In this document: positions 24,838-36,785 of the stretch, piece after piece
Layout: every line of letters begins with the position of its first letter
Numbering within the stretch: the stretch's first letter is position 1
NCBI GenBank assembly: GCA_000349905.1
Contig: KB722736.1
Coordinates: 1,543,139 to 1,607,138 of the forward strand
From: Volvariella volvacea V23
Taxonomy: Eukaryota; Basidiomycota; Agaricomycetes; Agaricales; Pluteaceae
DNA: 64,000 nucleotides
Direction of reading: 5' to 3'
Made by a program: the position numbers and the translations under genes
The notes under the pieces: generated by a model
Databases searched by the model: none
Seen by the model: the letters and a program-made list of their open reading frames with translations, nothing else
Told to the model about the DNA's origin: nothing

Positions 24838-26054
24838 CTAAGCAACAACATGTCTAGCACATATCTTATACTCAATTCCACCCAAAAAGTGGTCAGGCAA
24901 GCTAGCCTCAATACAAGTCTTTGCATCTTTTAACCTGTCCTTCGCCCCTGCTTGATAATGTGCACAAGATGGCCCAAATTTATCCAATGCTTCTAACATC
25001 CGATCAATATTCCCGAGACAATCCAGTGTAAAGTCGATAGAGGATATGCTCTTCTTGACTGCGAGCTCCCATTCCTTGCAAATATCACTATGCACAGAGA
25101 TACGGACTCTGTGATGGTTGTTTGACGGAGTCATGGATTTTAGAATATTGAGCCAGGACAACGTCAAGGAGCAGATGCCGTTTGTCAGCTTTATTTGCTG
25201 GTCAAGCGTGAAAGACGATTTGGACAATTCCTCTCGAACGTTAAAAACGGTAGAGGTATTGGGAGTATACGCAGATTGAACTCGAGGAGATAGTCTTGCC
25301 ACCTGTAGATGGTAGAGCATTCCTTGAAAGTTCCGCAAATCGAGGCGCTCTGCGACATTTAGGGCATGTGCAGTATCGAGTTCCCCTTTTTTGATTCGAC
25401 AAAGCCACCTGCTCACAATGAATTCCTCCATCCTTTTAGCCTGCCCGTCAACAGAACGCTCCAGGACAAAGGCAAGGTCACCGGCTGAGCAAGAATCTGT
25501 GAACGTGCAGGTTGATTGAGGGTTCAGGTGGGTTTCAAGAATGTCGATGGTCCACTTGTTGGCGCCAGAAAACTCATACTTGTCGTAAATTCGGACGAGG
25601 GAAACGATTTTGGGGATATCGACACGTTTGGGGTCGTATTGTGCACCGATCTCGTGGGCGCTACACGTGAGAAACCATCAACTTGATATCCTTTGGAAAG
25701 GTTCCAAAAGGACTCACGGTGCATATAGGGCCCAACACAACGCACGGAACTCGACAATGTCATCCACCAAGATGATCGGGCTGCTGTCCGAGCCTCCTCG
25801 TATCAAACTACCATCCGGGAGCCGGGATTTGAGGATGTTTCTAAACCTGGACGAGTCTCGGGTTAACAGGAATCGATGGACCTGTCGAGAGGTTTGAGTG
25901 TCAAGCAAAAGGGCCCGAGAAAGAATGCCATTACCTTGAACAGCACCTGGCCTACAAGTAGAATACAGTCGCCATCCTCCCTGTAGTAATCTGGATCACG
26001 GGTACAGATGGGCCTCGTACGGGAAGGCGCCACAATGGTATCATGCTCTGGCAA
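24838..26054 (-). pseudogene. BTB-7: BTB/POZ gene lacking a visible start
   Basis: Three exons (about 26054-25935, 25881-25718, 25660-24838) with the array's standard phases encode about 368 codons without an internal stop. BTB motifs are DPDYYREDGDCILLVGQVLF, KVHRFLLTRDSSRFRNIL, PIILVDDIVEFRALCWALYA. The C-terminal region includes ALNVAERLDLRNFQGMLYH and a terminal PDHFLGG. No ATG opens the frame; upstream the same frame meets TGA, and BTB-6's N-terminal extension has no readable counterpart. The usual CxxC pair is deleted (SCAHYQAGAKD). The C-terminal tail is also extended past FLGG. I call it a 5'-damaged copy, though a start in an unrecognised upstream exon is possible. Confidence 0.6.
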
Positions 26055-26933
26055 TTGTGCAGTCGGTCCTTCAGCAACCGTTAGTAAGACGTTGCGTGCA
26101 GATGATGGTCAGAGTAATTCTGGTAGAATATTCGTACCATGAAGAGATGCATGGTTGTTCAAATATGCAGTTATCGCGTGATTGATGAGTAGAGGATATA
26201 TCGACTATACTGCTGATATGGAGTTAGAATGCCCTTGCCTCTCAACTATATATATTTACGGTTACGAAGTGTTTCTAGACGTATTCCTCATGTCATCCTA
26301 CCCACTCATAATTGACTGCGCTAGGTAGGTCCAACTGCGCTACCTTCTGCCCCAGACATCAGTGTTCAGGAAAGTCAAGAGGGCAGGTATGTGCTTTAAC
26401 GCAGCTATCTTCTGCGGAAACGCACGAATACTTTCAACATCAAAAGGTGCTCCCAAAGACACGCACGCTCGAAACTTACTACGCAAACGAGATACTCGCT
26501 GTCTTCGCGAAAGAGTCTTTTCCAGCCTGCGCGAAGCTCAGTTACGATTTGAATATTCGAGAGGCCGACATCCTACATTTGTTGATTCCAATGAGCAACT
26601 TTCGAACAATAGATTATCGCAGCACTCAAATTCTCAACTACGCAATTGGAGCTTCTACGTCACTTCCTCCGAATGCAGTGACGCGCTTACTGGCAGTCAC
26701 AACTATTGATCCCCACTAAGGTGTAAGATTCTCTTCGAAGCGATCTAGTACCTTGCCCCCTTTGTCTTTTCTTATCCTCAGTCGCACGAACATCTTTGCG
26801 ACACTCCAACGCAACTCGGGCACCAAGCACCGAATTCTCAAAAGTTACAACGGGTAATATTGGCACAACAAGCGCGGGATACACCAACAATACACCTCCA
26901 CACCGAAGAATAAATTCGACGCACTTCCCAGCT
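26055..26933. other. intergenic between BTB-7 and eIF3i
   Basis: BTB-7 upstream DNA (matching 23442 onward) and the eIF3i 3' flank. Open + frames of 115-135 codons here look spurious: their region aligns with non-coding sequence in duplication unit 1, where the frames are not kept. Confidence 0.5.
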
Positions 26934-28535
26934 CTAATCTGCAATCTCCATATCGCCATATGGCTTTGACTTGAAGTACGATTCATCAAAGTGGTGAACC
27001 CGCACGAAGCCGTCTTCTCCACCAGAAGCGTAGCAAGTTCCTGCGGGGTGGACAGCAATACTATCATGGCGATGGGATAAATAGACAAGGGAGACGATCA
27101 TGGTTAGCAAACAGTTCACGTCAGGGGTTCATTGGCTCACGTGTTGACGGGGCCGAAATGGCCTTTTACCCTTCCAACCTCCTCCTCGAAAACCTTATGC
27201 CAGAATCGAGTCTCGAATTTACCTTGTCGGAGAGAGGTGGTCGTCACGCTCATTGCTTCTTGTCCACCTCCGAGCAAGACCTACGCCGAGGTATGCTTTA
27301 GTGAGAAGCGCATATAGGCAAGATAGGAACTCACGTATGGTTTGTAGGGGTCAAGGGCTGCACTGTTGAGAGGGGTCTCGGTGGTATACGTCTTGATGAC
27401 CATCAGATTCTTAATGTCGTGTATCTAGAATTCGAACTTCAGTTATCTACTAGAAAAAATAATCACATATCTACTCACCCGTGCGGATTTGTCCTTACTG
27501 CTCGTGATGCAATAAGTCCTATCCTTGCTCAACTGCAGATCCGTCACAGTATCTCCGTGTGCTCGCTCGTTGCTCTTGATCTCCTCGCCAGACTTTGCGT
27601 CGAATAGCGCTACTTTGCCCGATTCGTGGCCTGTGATAATGATGTTGGACTGTAGTGTGAATGCGCATACGGTCGCTTTTGAGCCTATAGGGCTGAAGAT
27701 GTACAATGGCTCCTTCGACTCTGTCAAGTTTGACCACCACGTTAACGGCAAGGCGGTCACCCAGAATGAAATAACTTACGATTCCTTCCATCCCCTTCTC
27801 GGTTGATGTTAAACACCCTGATCATACACTGATGCCCCATCCTCTGCTCTGTTATACACACCACCTGCGAGTCATCTTGACTAAACGCAACTCTCTTCAC
27901 AGCCGTGGGGAACTCCCAAGTGTACAAGCACTTCCCCGTCGAAACAGACCACAGTCGAAGCGTGTTGTCGGCAGATCCAGATACCAAGAATCTCGATTCT
28001 GCTGTGGAAGCATGACGCGGACGTCCAAAAGCCGGTGAAGTTTGCAGATCAACGAGTCCGTGTCGTTATCGTGGTCGAAAGTCAAGAAGCAAGGCAAAAC
28101 CGCCAGACAAACGGCATCCGTTAAACCATCAGAGACGCAACCAGAAAGAGAACCCACAATCCACATCCACAGTCCACACAGTCCCGTTATTCCCGTCATA
28201 CGTTCCTAGCCTCTCTCCATTGTGCGAATACCAGACGTTGATAACATGATCTTTTGAGCACGAGAATAGTAGGTCGCCTTCAGCGTTGAACTTGATCTGT
28301 GTGAGAGACCGCTCGTGTCCTGCAAGTGGCAAACAATCGAAGCGTGAGTGGACGCTGGCGTTGGTTGTGGGCTATGCCTTTTTCCTTTCCCCGCCGCTTG
28401 GATGGATTGGACGAGCGAGGAAACGGTCATGGCGCGCGATAATATGACTTGCCTTGAAGCAGAATCGGCCTCTATTGTTTCCAAATCAGCTCTGTACGCC
28501 CACGACACCATGTTGAAAAGAAATGGGCCTACCAT
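26934..28535 (-). CDS. TIF34: translation initiation factor eIF3 subunit I
   Basis: WD40 beta-propeller subunit of eIF3. Exons are 28530-28509 (start uncertain), 28319-28158, 28001-27780, 27720-27479, 27424-27335, 27280-27141 and 27060-26934, about 335 residues. Clear family strings are [134 protein letters not shown] and [19 protein letters not shown]. The N-terminus should read M-R-P-I like other eIF3i proteins. RPISFQH is present in exon 1 with the right donor and phase, but the ATG (28535-28533) is separated from it by two extra bases (GT). The start is therefore unresolved. The 3' end is partly duplicated at 24060-24440. Confidence 0.88.
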
Positions 28536-28705
28536 CTTTTTGAAAATGAAGTGAAGAGGGAGGGCGGAGAGTTAGGGTCACTGTAGATTTGTGATTGCGA
28601 TTGGACTGGGCAAAGTTTTTGGGCAATGACCACGTGGTTTTGTTTGGTCACAACAGAGATGGCGCAGCCAAGTGGATGCTGATACAAGGCATTCTTTTAT
28701 CGTGC

Positions 28706-28730
28706 CATAGCGCGGTATATAATTTCTATC
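28706..28730 (+). promoter_or_regulatory. TATA-like box upstream of BTB-8
   Basis: GGTATATAATTTC lies about 45 bases before the first ATG of the BTB-8 frame (28760). The distance suits a short leader and supports that ATG as the start. Confidence 0.4.
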
Positions 28731-28759
28731 TCTTTTTCATTCCTCATTATTGGATACGG

Positions 28760-30374
28760 ATGGGAAGGAGGAAAGGTGGGCCACTCTTGCCTGCACTGGC
28801 AGCGACGCCTGTCGCACTGCCAACCCCATTAATACCTGTACGCAACGCGACTGTACAACCAGCCATACCAGTCTCTCCAACCGCTTATGGATCAATGGTA
28901 GAACTGCTGGACTCATCTACCCCCAACATACCCACTCCCTCCCTTTCCCAACCTGCACGATCAACCGCGTCAACGTCATCGCCATCCGCCCACGACATGG
29001 AGGCGCAGTCTACCACTGGCGATCCAACCACGCAGCCAGCAAATCACGAACCAGCTACAGAACCCCTTACTGACGACTTGACCGTTCCCACGCCTAACCA
29101 TACAGCGCAATCGCCCATACAATCGTTCGTGGGCTCAACACCACCTATCCCAATACCATCAACACGCACTCGTGATCCAATCTACTACAAGAGTGATGGC
29201 GATTGTGTTCTGCTTGTGAGGGATGTCTTGTTCAAGGTAACAATGCCCCTGTTGACCATTATTCTCACCATGTTAACCTACCTATGCTTAAACATCCTTA
29301 AAGGTCCATCGTTTTTTGCTGACCCAAGACGCATCTACCTTTGGGACTATGTTCAGTCTTCCCCAATCCCCGAATGGGGAGCCGGCGCAGGGAGGCTCGG
29401 ATGATAATCCAATTACTTTATTAGACGACATAACCGAGTTTCGCGCATTGTGTTGGGTACTATATGCTCTGTGAGTCAGTCACACCACCGACTAGTACCC
29501 CATCAGTAATCCTCAACGCTTTTCGATCAGCCCCCACGAAACCGGTGCGCAATACGACGTCAAACGCGTCGACATTCCAAAACTTGTCTCTCTTGCTCGA
29601 ATTTGTGAGAAGTATGAGTTCGCCGGCATCGAGAAATGGTCCCTGGATCTCCTGAACACCCACCTCAACGCTCAATCGGCTTGTAAATTCGCAGACTCTT
29701 GTCCAGCTCGTGACCTTGCCAGCATCTTGGAGCGCTCTGTTTTGGGAGGGGTCAAACGGCTGGAGGAATTTATTGCTGATAAATGGCTCGATCGAATCCG
29801 GAAGGAGGGACTCGATATTTCGTATGCGTTGAAAGTTGCGGAGCGTCTCAACGTGCGGGAATTTCAAGGATCGCTCTACTATATCCAGTTCACACGACTA
29901 TCCTCACCACTTTTGGATCCTCAGCCATCTACCCTTTTCGTCGTCTCTGATGTCTGGAGTCAACTATCAAAGTTACCCTTCACAATTAATCAACAGAGGA
30001 AGCTGACCAGTGGTGCCTGGTCCTTAACACTATCATGGCTGAGGCTTACAAGTATCATGGCCAAGGCGCCACAGCATACGCACCAGAATTTACACAGTGG
30101 ATACAACTATGGATACAACAATGGGGTACAGTGCCAGGTTCAAAATTGGGAAATGACTTTCCAGAGGAGTTTATCTTTAACTCACTCCAATGTGGACTAT
30201 CTCGACAACATCGACAAAATGGTGGAAGCATTAGACAAAGATTCGAATTGCATAAACACATTTCAGCAATTATGTGCATCGTGCCGAGAGAAAGCGAAGA
30301 AGCAGTTGACGGATGGAAAAGCTCAGTTGGAGGCGAGCATAGCTGACATTTTTTTGGGTACAGCCAAGGTGTAG
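28760..30374 (+). CDS. BTB-8: BTB/POZ protein with long N-terminus
   Basis: Apparently intact, 495 residues, exons 28760-29236, 29304-29470 and 29531-30374. It has the longest N-terminal extension of the array: about 135 residues rich in Pro, Thr, Ser and Ala, likely disordered. The BTB fold follows: DPIYYKSDGDCVLLVRDVLF, KVHRFLLTQDASTFGTMFSL, NPITLLDDITEFRALCWVLY. The C-terminal region has ICEKYEFAGIEKWSLDLLN, ALKVAERLNVREFQGSLYYI, LCASCREK and ADIFLG. An ATG at 28895 could also be used. It is divergent from eIF3i, sharing a roughly 225-base promoter region, and starts the run BTB-8 to BTB-13 on +. Confidence 0.8.
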
Positions 30375-31200
30375 ATTGCAGATAGGTAGTTAATGAAAGC
30401 GGTATACTTACGTTACCTGAAGGCTCATGTATGCATTCCCAGCGTTGATATTAGCCCGATTAGATCCTACCAGGGCACGTTGGCATAGGATTGTTACCTA
30501 ATAGCATTGGCTGAATTACCACTAGCCTGCATAGTTCGGTACACGAGGCGAGCTCAACCAACCCATTACTCCGCCACGATCGTACGATTGGCTTCTAATA
30601 TTTCAACACCCTGCTGGACACAATGCCGACGCCTGAAACGCAAAGAGCATTCAAACATCGGCGCGTATTCAGGACAGTCCTCACATTCGGGTGCTGGTAA
30701 ATGATATGTAACTCAGACAACATATATAATCTACTCTAGATCTCGAGCGAATCTGCCAAAACAGCACTAAACACCTCGCTTTTTGGCATTGATATTGGGT
30801 GATGATCAAAACTACGGTAGAGGCATTAGACAAAGGTCCTAATCACATAAAAAGATTTCGAATGTGTGAATGTACTGAGAAGAAGCAATTGATGGATGAA
30901 AAAGCCCTGTATTTTCAAGTTTTTGGGTGTGGATCGTATGGTCAGCATAAGATGATTGGGTAAACCTACTATTTGGTCTACGTTAGCGCTTTATCGTGCA
31001 TATCATCCACTACCTTCTGCACCAATTTGTGGGTACTCGGCATTCGTGACAAGCCATGTCACTGTCAGTGCTGGCATGACAACAAATCTCGTGAGTGTCC
31101 ATGAAAGTTTCAGGCACCTCATGAGGGCAGGCAAAAGTTGGCTTGCCCCACGATCAGCCTTTGGGCGCCTATTTGACAGTTTAACGTCTAACTCTACCCA
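30375..31200. other. intergenic with a BTB 3' relic
   Basis: About 30795-30945 resembles the last 150 bases of BTB-8 (GTAGAGGCATTAGACAAAG, then a region equivalent to AAGCAGTTGACGGATG). It keeps a trace of the terminal FLG codons but has lost the cysteine pair and the frame. The rest shows no gene. Confidence 0.5.
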
Positions 31201-32704
31201 ATGACGACGCCGACTCAACCTACAGGTTCAACTAGTACACAAAGTGAACCACACCAGGAGACACCAGTTGTTGCACCAACTAGTCCCCTTTCCAGCTCGC
31301 TGTTGGCATCGTCATCAACCTCCTTCTCTTTCGGTCAAAGTGAGAATCATCAGCGCACAACTTCAGCACCGTCGCTAAAGAATCTCTGCAGATAACTCAG
31401 CTACTTCACCATTTGCGCTAATTAAAACACCTACAAAGCCGTTTACCTTGGGCCAAACACGACCCACCACAGTACCCAAAGCTTTTGCACCAATTCGAAC
31501 ATACGCCCATGATCCAACTTATTACAAGAGCGATGGCGATTGCACTGTTCTTGTGGGCGGAATACTATTCAAGGTGACGGAATTTCCACGTCGACAGCGC
31601 CAACTCTAAAGTATTGTTAAAAGGTTCACCGGTTCCTATTGACTAGGGACTCATCCAAATTTCAAGCCAGTCTCCCTCAATCTCCAAATGGCGGTCCAGG
31701 TAGCTCAGACGATTATCCAATCACCGTATTTAGTGATTTAGAGGAGTTTCGCGCGTTGTGTTGGGTTCTGTACGCTCTGTGGGTCCTTCACCGCCTCGAT
31801 TGCTGCTAGTTCAATGACCCAGGCTTGAATACCCAGCCCTCACGAAACCAACTTACAGAACGACCCCAAGCACGTAGATATCCCTATGCTCACATCCATC
31901 GCTCGAATTTCCAGAAAATATGAATTCCATAACATCGAGCGATGGTCTCTCGACCTTCTCAAGCTTCACCTTCGACCCGAATCAGCTTGCACATTCGCAG
32001 ATACTTGTTCAGCCGCAAGTATTTCCAGTCTTCTGGAACTTTCAGTTATAGGGAAGCTCGATCAACTGGAGAGGTTCATTGTAGTTAAATGGCTCGATCG
32101 AATCCGGAAAGGGGAGCTTGAAATTTGGTATGCATTGGCCGTCGCGGAGCGCCTCAAATTACGGGATCTCCAAGGACAGCTTTACTATATTCAAGTAACG
32201 AAGCTATCGTCGTCCCAGAATTTGAACAATTCGAAGAGTTCTGGTACACCTGCCATTTTTGACGTCCAGAATGAATTGTCGAAATTAACGCTTCCGCCTG
32301 GACAGCAAAGGAGGTTGACCGGCGGCTTCTGGTCTCTAACGCTATACTGGCTGAAGCTCTTGGACACCATGGCTAGTGTGCCGACCCACATCACTGTGCG
32401 CATCAGTAGTCAGAGCTATCGCGATGAACCTCAGTCATGTAGCGACCGGAGTTGGGTGCTAGTGTTCCAGAAGATTTCGTCTGCAACTCGTTCCAGCGTG
32501 AACTATCTTGATAATATTGACCGGATGGTGGACGTGTTGGAGAAGGACCCGGATTGCAAAGCGGAATTTCAGAGGATGTGCTCGTCATGTCGAGAAAAGG
32601 CGAAGAAGCAGTTGGTAGATGGGAAGGCTCAATTGGAGGCGAGCATAACCGATTGTTTTTTGGGTCAGGGTGCTAGCGAGGCTACGCAAGGGAAAACCCC
32701 GTAG
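31201..32704 (+). CDS. BTB-9: BTB/POZ protein, four exons
   Basis: Apparently intact, 447 residues, exons 31201-31339, 31392-31573, 31624-31778 and 31837-32704. It has an extra intron (52 bases) in the Ser/Thr-rich N-terminal extension, which other members lack; the frame and splice signals (GTGAGA, CTGCAG) support it. BTB motifs: DPTYYKSDGDCTVLVGGILF, KVHRFLLTRDSSKFQASL, YPITVFSDLEEFRALCWVLY. C-terminal motifs: ISRKYEFHNIERWSLDLL, ALAVAERLKLRDLQGQLYYI, MCSSCREK, TDCFLGQG. It is closest to BTB-8. Confidence 0.78.
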
Positions 32705-34224
32705 ATTAGCCATCGCAATTCCCTTGCATCACCGCCCGTGTACTATTCAGAGCATGTCCAAACGAGTCGCTACAGGGTATAAAACCTGAAACCAACAATT
32801 TAGTATTCAGTCGGTGATGGATAACCAATGGTCAATTATACTGGGATGTTACTTATGGGTGTGCCTACATACTGGCAGCACTTACACGTGGCCAGTCAAT
32901 CTCAATTCATTGCCGCTATTGGTATACAAACTTCGAACGCATCTGCTCCATCACTAAATTCTCGTACTGTACCAGCCAAGGTAGGTGTTGAGGAAAAAGC
33001 AAATACTCAGATTCTATTCCCAAGCGAAGAATAGTAAGTAAGGGTGTGAGTAAAGAAGAGGCTAGCCCGTATGCTTACCTATTCCCAAGCGAAGAATCTT
33101 TAAAGCTGGGGAATAGGTGGCAAGAGCAGTATGGTATATATACTACTCGAAGATAAATAAAGATAAATAAAGAGATATAATCTCCTGGGTGAGGAGAAGT
33201 GGGGGGGTAAGAAAGAATGTAGCAAAGTGGGAGTCCTGAGCAAAGAGTGTAGCGCACAGACCAGGGGATGCGTAAGCTGGTTCGGCATGTACGCGTAAGC
33301 CCGTGTCATGCGCAGTCAATGTGGAAGGGGACGGAGTCATATGAAATCATAATTGATCTTCTGACTCGACACATGTTCATCTAGAACAAGATCGAATCAT
33401 TGGATGCAGTAGAGAACAAAGGGTATACCATAAAGAGGGAACGGAGATGAAGGAAGTGAGATGGGAGATCGCAGATGAGGGTATAGGGTACGGGTAAATG
33501 GATGTATGTAGGTAATGATGATGAGTAAAGAGGAAGATGGGGTAATGCGTATTATGTATTGAAGATATAATGAAAAGGGTGTATAGAAAAAGAAGAAAGA
33601 AAAGGAAAATGAGATAATAGAGACGCTTGGTGGGCGTCAACATGGGTGTAAACGCTGGGTGAGCGCTTGTTGGTGAAATGTAGACGCTTGGTGGGCGTCA
33701 GAGTATTGGGCGTTTATGTCGAGGGCTCTTACGAGCCCTGACAGTAGGTTGCTTGGGAAATCAATCTCAGTATGACGTAAATCGTCTGAGGTGAGTGGAT
33801 TTTTATCGAATCGATGGCATATCCTGGTACAAGACAAAGGAGCGCACCACCTTTAATGGATAACCTTTGATGACATCATTGAGCTACTCTCGTGCACATG
33901 CACGAGCCACCCCATCAATGACTCGCACCTCTTTTTAGTGAATAATGTTTTCCAACAGGTCTGAAGACCATTGTATGACCGTTTGAGGCTTGTGATTTTG
34001 ACCAATTCTGGACCTACCAAATATGGGCAACATTGGGCAGCTGAAAATGGAGTGAATGGGGTTGTCTTGACATCGTTGACGAAACTAGAAACATGGGCTT
34101 CCACGAAGATTGATCATCGACGAAACCTGAACACCTTCTCAACAGCTTTTGCGGGTATAAGATTTCCGTCCAAAAGCATTTTGGACCCCATCCCACCTTC
34201 AGACTCCTATCATTCTGCACACTG
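32705..34224. other. 1.5-kb intergenic region with short repeats
   Basis: No gene seen. It holds two copies of TATTCCCAAGCGAAGAAT (near 33015 and 33080) and two copies of AGACGCTTGGTGGGCGTCA (33620 and 33682) with a diverged third version between them. From about 33985 on, the sequence matches the upstream region of BTB-11 (36580-36785). TATAAGA at about 34156, 69 bases before the BTB-10 ATG, is conserved in that copy. Confidence 0.5.
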
Positions 34225-35448
34225 ATGAGTGACCCAAAGCCAACGAGTGCACCCAGCACATCCCCACCTACTCACGACCTAACCTACTATAAGAGTGATG
34301 GTGATTGCATCCTACTTGTGGACAATGTGCTCTTTAAGGTAGCAAAAACCACCTCATAATCGCAATCATCTAACATCTCTTGGTAGATCCATCGCTTCTT
34401 GTTAACACAAGATTCGTCCACTTTCGGGGCTATGTTTAGTCTTCCGCAGCCTTCGGATGGTCCAACTCAGGGTTCCTCCAATGATAATCCAATCATTTTA
34501 CCAGACGATTTGAAAGATTTTCGTGCATTATGCTGGGTTTTATACGCCCTGTGAGTTTGCTCATGCCATGCACCGCTCATCAAGTCAATAACCGTTGATG
34601 TAGAAATTCTCAGTCCTGAAGAAACTGGCACACAGTATGATGCCGCCAGTGTTGATATCCCCAAGCTTACTTCTCTTACCCGAATATGCAGAAAATATGA
34701 ATTTTCTAGCATCAAACGATGGTCTCTTAAACTCCTTAAAACCCACCTACGCGCTGAATCAGCTTGCCAATATCCGGCGAACTGTTCAGAAAATGATTTC
34801 GCCAACATCCTGGAACTATCCGTTCTTGGGGAGGTTAAAGAGTTAGAGGAGTTCGTCGTTGGCAAATGGGTCGATCGGATCCAGAACGTGCAGCTTGACA
34901 TCGCACATGCCTTAAACGTCGCCGAACGCCTAAATTTACGAAAATTTCAAGGATCACTCTACTACATACAGTTCGCACGACTATCTTGGCCAATCATGGA
35001 GTATGAAGCCCTCAATTATCCTGATGTCCCTGATGTCCAAAAAGAGCTAACTAAGTTGCTATTGACTCCTGACCAGCGGATTAAGCTGGCCGGTGGCTCT
35101 TGGGCACTGAATCTCTTATGGCTGGGTCTTCTAGTTAGAATGGCTTCAGACCTGACTCACCCAGCCTATGCTACGTACTATCCAGGTGGGCGCGCATACC
35201 CTGCGCCATCATGCGCCGCCCAGAACTAGGGGCTGGTGTTCAACCGCCTGCTCTTGATCTGCAACAGAGATTACCTCAATAGCATCGACAGAATGGTGAA
35301 GGCACTGGATGAGGACCAATACTGTCGAACCAAGTTCCAGAAGTTGTGTTCATCATGTCAATCGCAAGCTAGAGGAAAGTTAACAGATGCAAAGACCAAG
35401 CTGGAAGATCGCTTGGTCAATTGTTTTCTAGGGGCAGTTCAAGATTAG
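34225..35448 (+). pseudogene. BTB-10: BTB/POZ gene with one nonsense codon
   Basis: Exons 34225-34338, 34387-34550 and 34614-35448 with standard phases. The BTB fold (LTYYKSDGDCILLVDNVLFK, IHRFLLTQDSSTFGAMFSL, DLKDFRALCWVLYAL) and the helical region (ALNVAERLNLRKFQGSLYYI) are intact. Codon 298 is TAG at 35227-35229, where BTB-11 has TGG (Asn-Trp-Val). The same frame then continues for 73 codons to the normal end (LCSSCQSQ, NCFLGAVQD). Truncation would remove the cysteine pair and FLG end. It is paired with BTB-11 (same N-terminus MSD, same upstream DNA). Confidence 0.8.
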
Positions 35449-36785
35449 ATGATGGGTTATCATGTCATTAACTGCGCTGTTATATATGTTCCCAACATGT
35501 TGCACTGTCTTGTATGCGCTTCTAAATTCCAAATTTTGGGATTCACAACGTCATAATTAGTGGCTCTGTGTGTAATCAAGCTGCTATGTATCACAAATAT
35601 AACGTGTTCATGACTACATGCACCATTCAGCCACTTAGCCACTTCCTAGGGCCAAAGTCAAGGTCACACAGTCTGTCGGTGTACGTTGAACAGTGTGGTC
35701 GGTGTGACGACTACGACTTGGCACTGGCAGTACCTACGAGACCACAACACTTAACTAACGCTGAATAATTCTCCATAGCTTTAGCGTATATCCAAGAGTA
35801 TGAGCCTTTCGAGGTATGGGCGATGCTTTGGCCAGGTTCTACACTCCACGATGTATCAATGCCATGCAGGCAGTGTAATAATTCAGGGCAGAAGGATAGT
35901 GAGTAAAAATTGAGTTCCACAACGCGTTTTGTTGTATCAAGCGAGAGAAAAAGGAGTGGGTGATTCTACATGCCAAAATAAGGTTAAATTCGCGCATTAC
36001 TTTGGCTATATTATGGATCACTGGTAGGACAGATTGACTATGCCATGTGACATATTGTCACTCATATCTTACCTTGTATGCACTGTGACTCCTTAATTAT
36101 ATCCCATACAACATCGCCCCCTCCTGATGTAATACTCGCGTTGGTTAGTCTGTTTACATGCTATGCCCATTCAAGGAAATTTCCAACAAAGTGGAAATCT
36201 AGGGTCGACATATGATGACAGGTCACAGGTGGCGCAGTCAACACTGCAGTGTAGCCAGTTAATACTATTTCAATCATTCTCATTTTCAATTTGGGTTCAT
36301 TCATTGATATCAAATATTCAATACACGAGGCCACTGGAAGTAAAACAATTTGAAAGGATAAAAATGTTCCTTCTATCACCTCATCGTCCAGTCATTGCTT
36401 ATGCTGTGCACTCGCACTGGTCAATCTCAACTCCTTTCATGTAACCATCAGTACCTAGAGTTTGAACCATGACCAAATGCTCGTACCGATCACGCCAGGT
36501 TGAGAAATTGTTTTAGGGTCTTTGAGGGATTGTGCTATTGATCTAATGCAGTACAACACTAGTTGAATCCTTGCCTAGTGCTGTAGCCCACCATATATGG
36601 GCAATATTGGGCAACGAAAAATGGAGAGTGAATTGAGTCCTCCCAACGAAATTACAAAAGTGGGTATTCACGAAGATTGACCATTGACAGTTCCTGGACA
36701 GCTTTTGGACAGCTTTTACGGGTATAAGATCTCCGTCCAAAAGCATTTTGATCGCTATTCCACCCTCCTCTCGTTCTCCACACTG
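35449..36785. other. intergenic between BTB-10 and BTB-11
   Basis: The block near 36161-36250 has a counterpart downstream of BTB-11 (about 38148-38230), and 36580-36785 matches the BTB-10 promoter. A short relic of a BTB exon 2 end (CTTGTATGCACTGTGA near 36075) is visible. TATAAGA at about 36723 lies 63 bases before the BTB-11 ATG. No intact gene. Confidence 0.5.

Larger units (their letters stand above)
24460..27240 (-). repeat. segmental duplication B, unit 2 (BTB-7 to eIF3i 3' end)
   Basis: Direct repeat partner of 21660-24445. This unit is continuous with the complete eIF3i gene on its right side, which suggests it is closer to the ancestral arrangement, although its BTB gene is the more degraded of the two. 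Confidence 0.8.

Noticed and set aside
26312..26719. Two + frames of 115-135 codons upstream of BTB-7
   Set aside because: The same DNA is present in duplication unit 1 (about 23650-24050), where these frames are not preserved.
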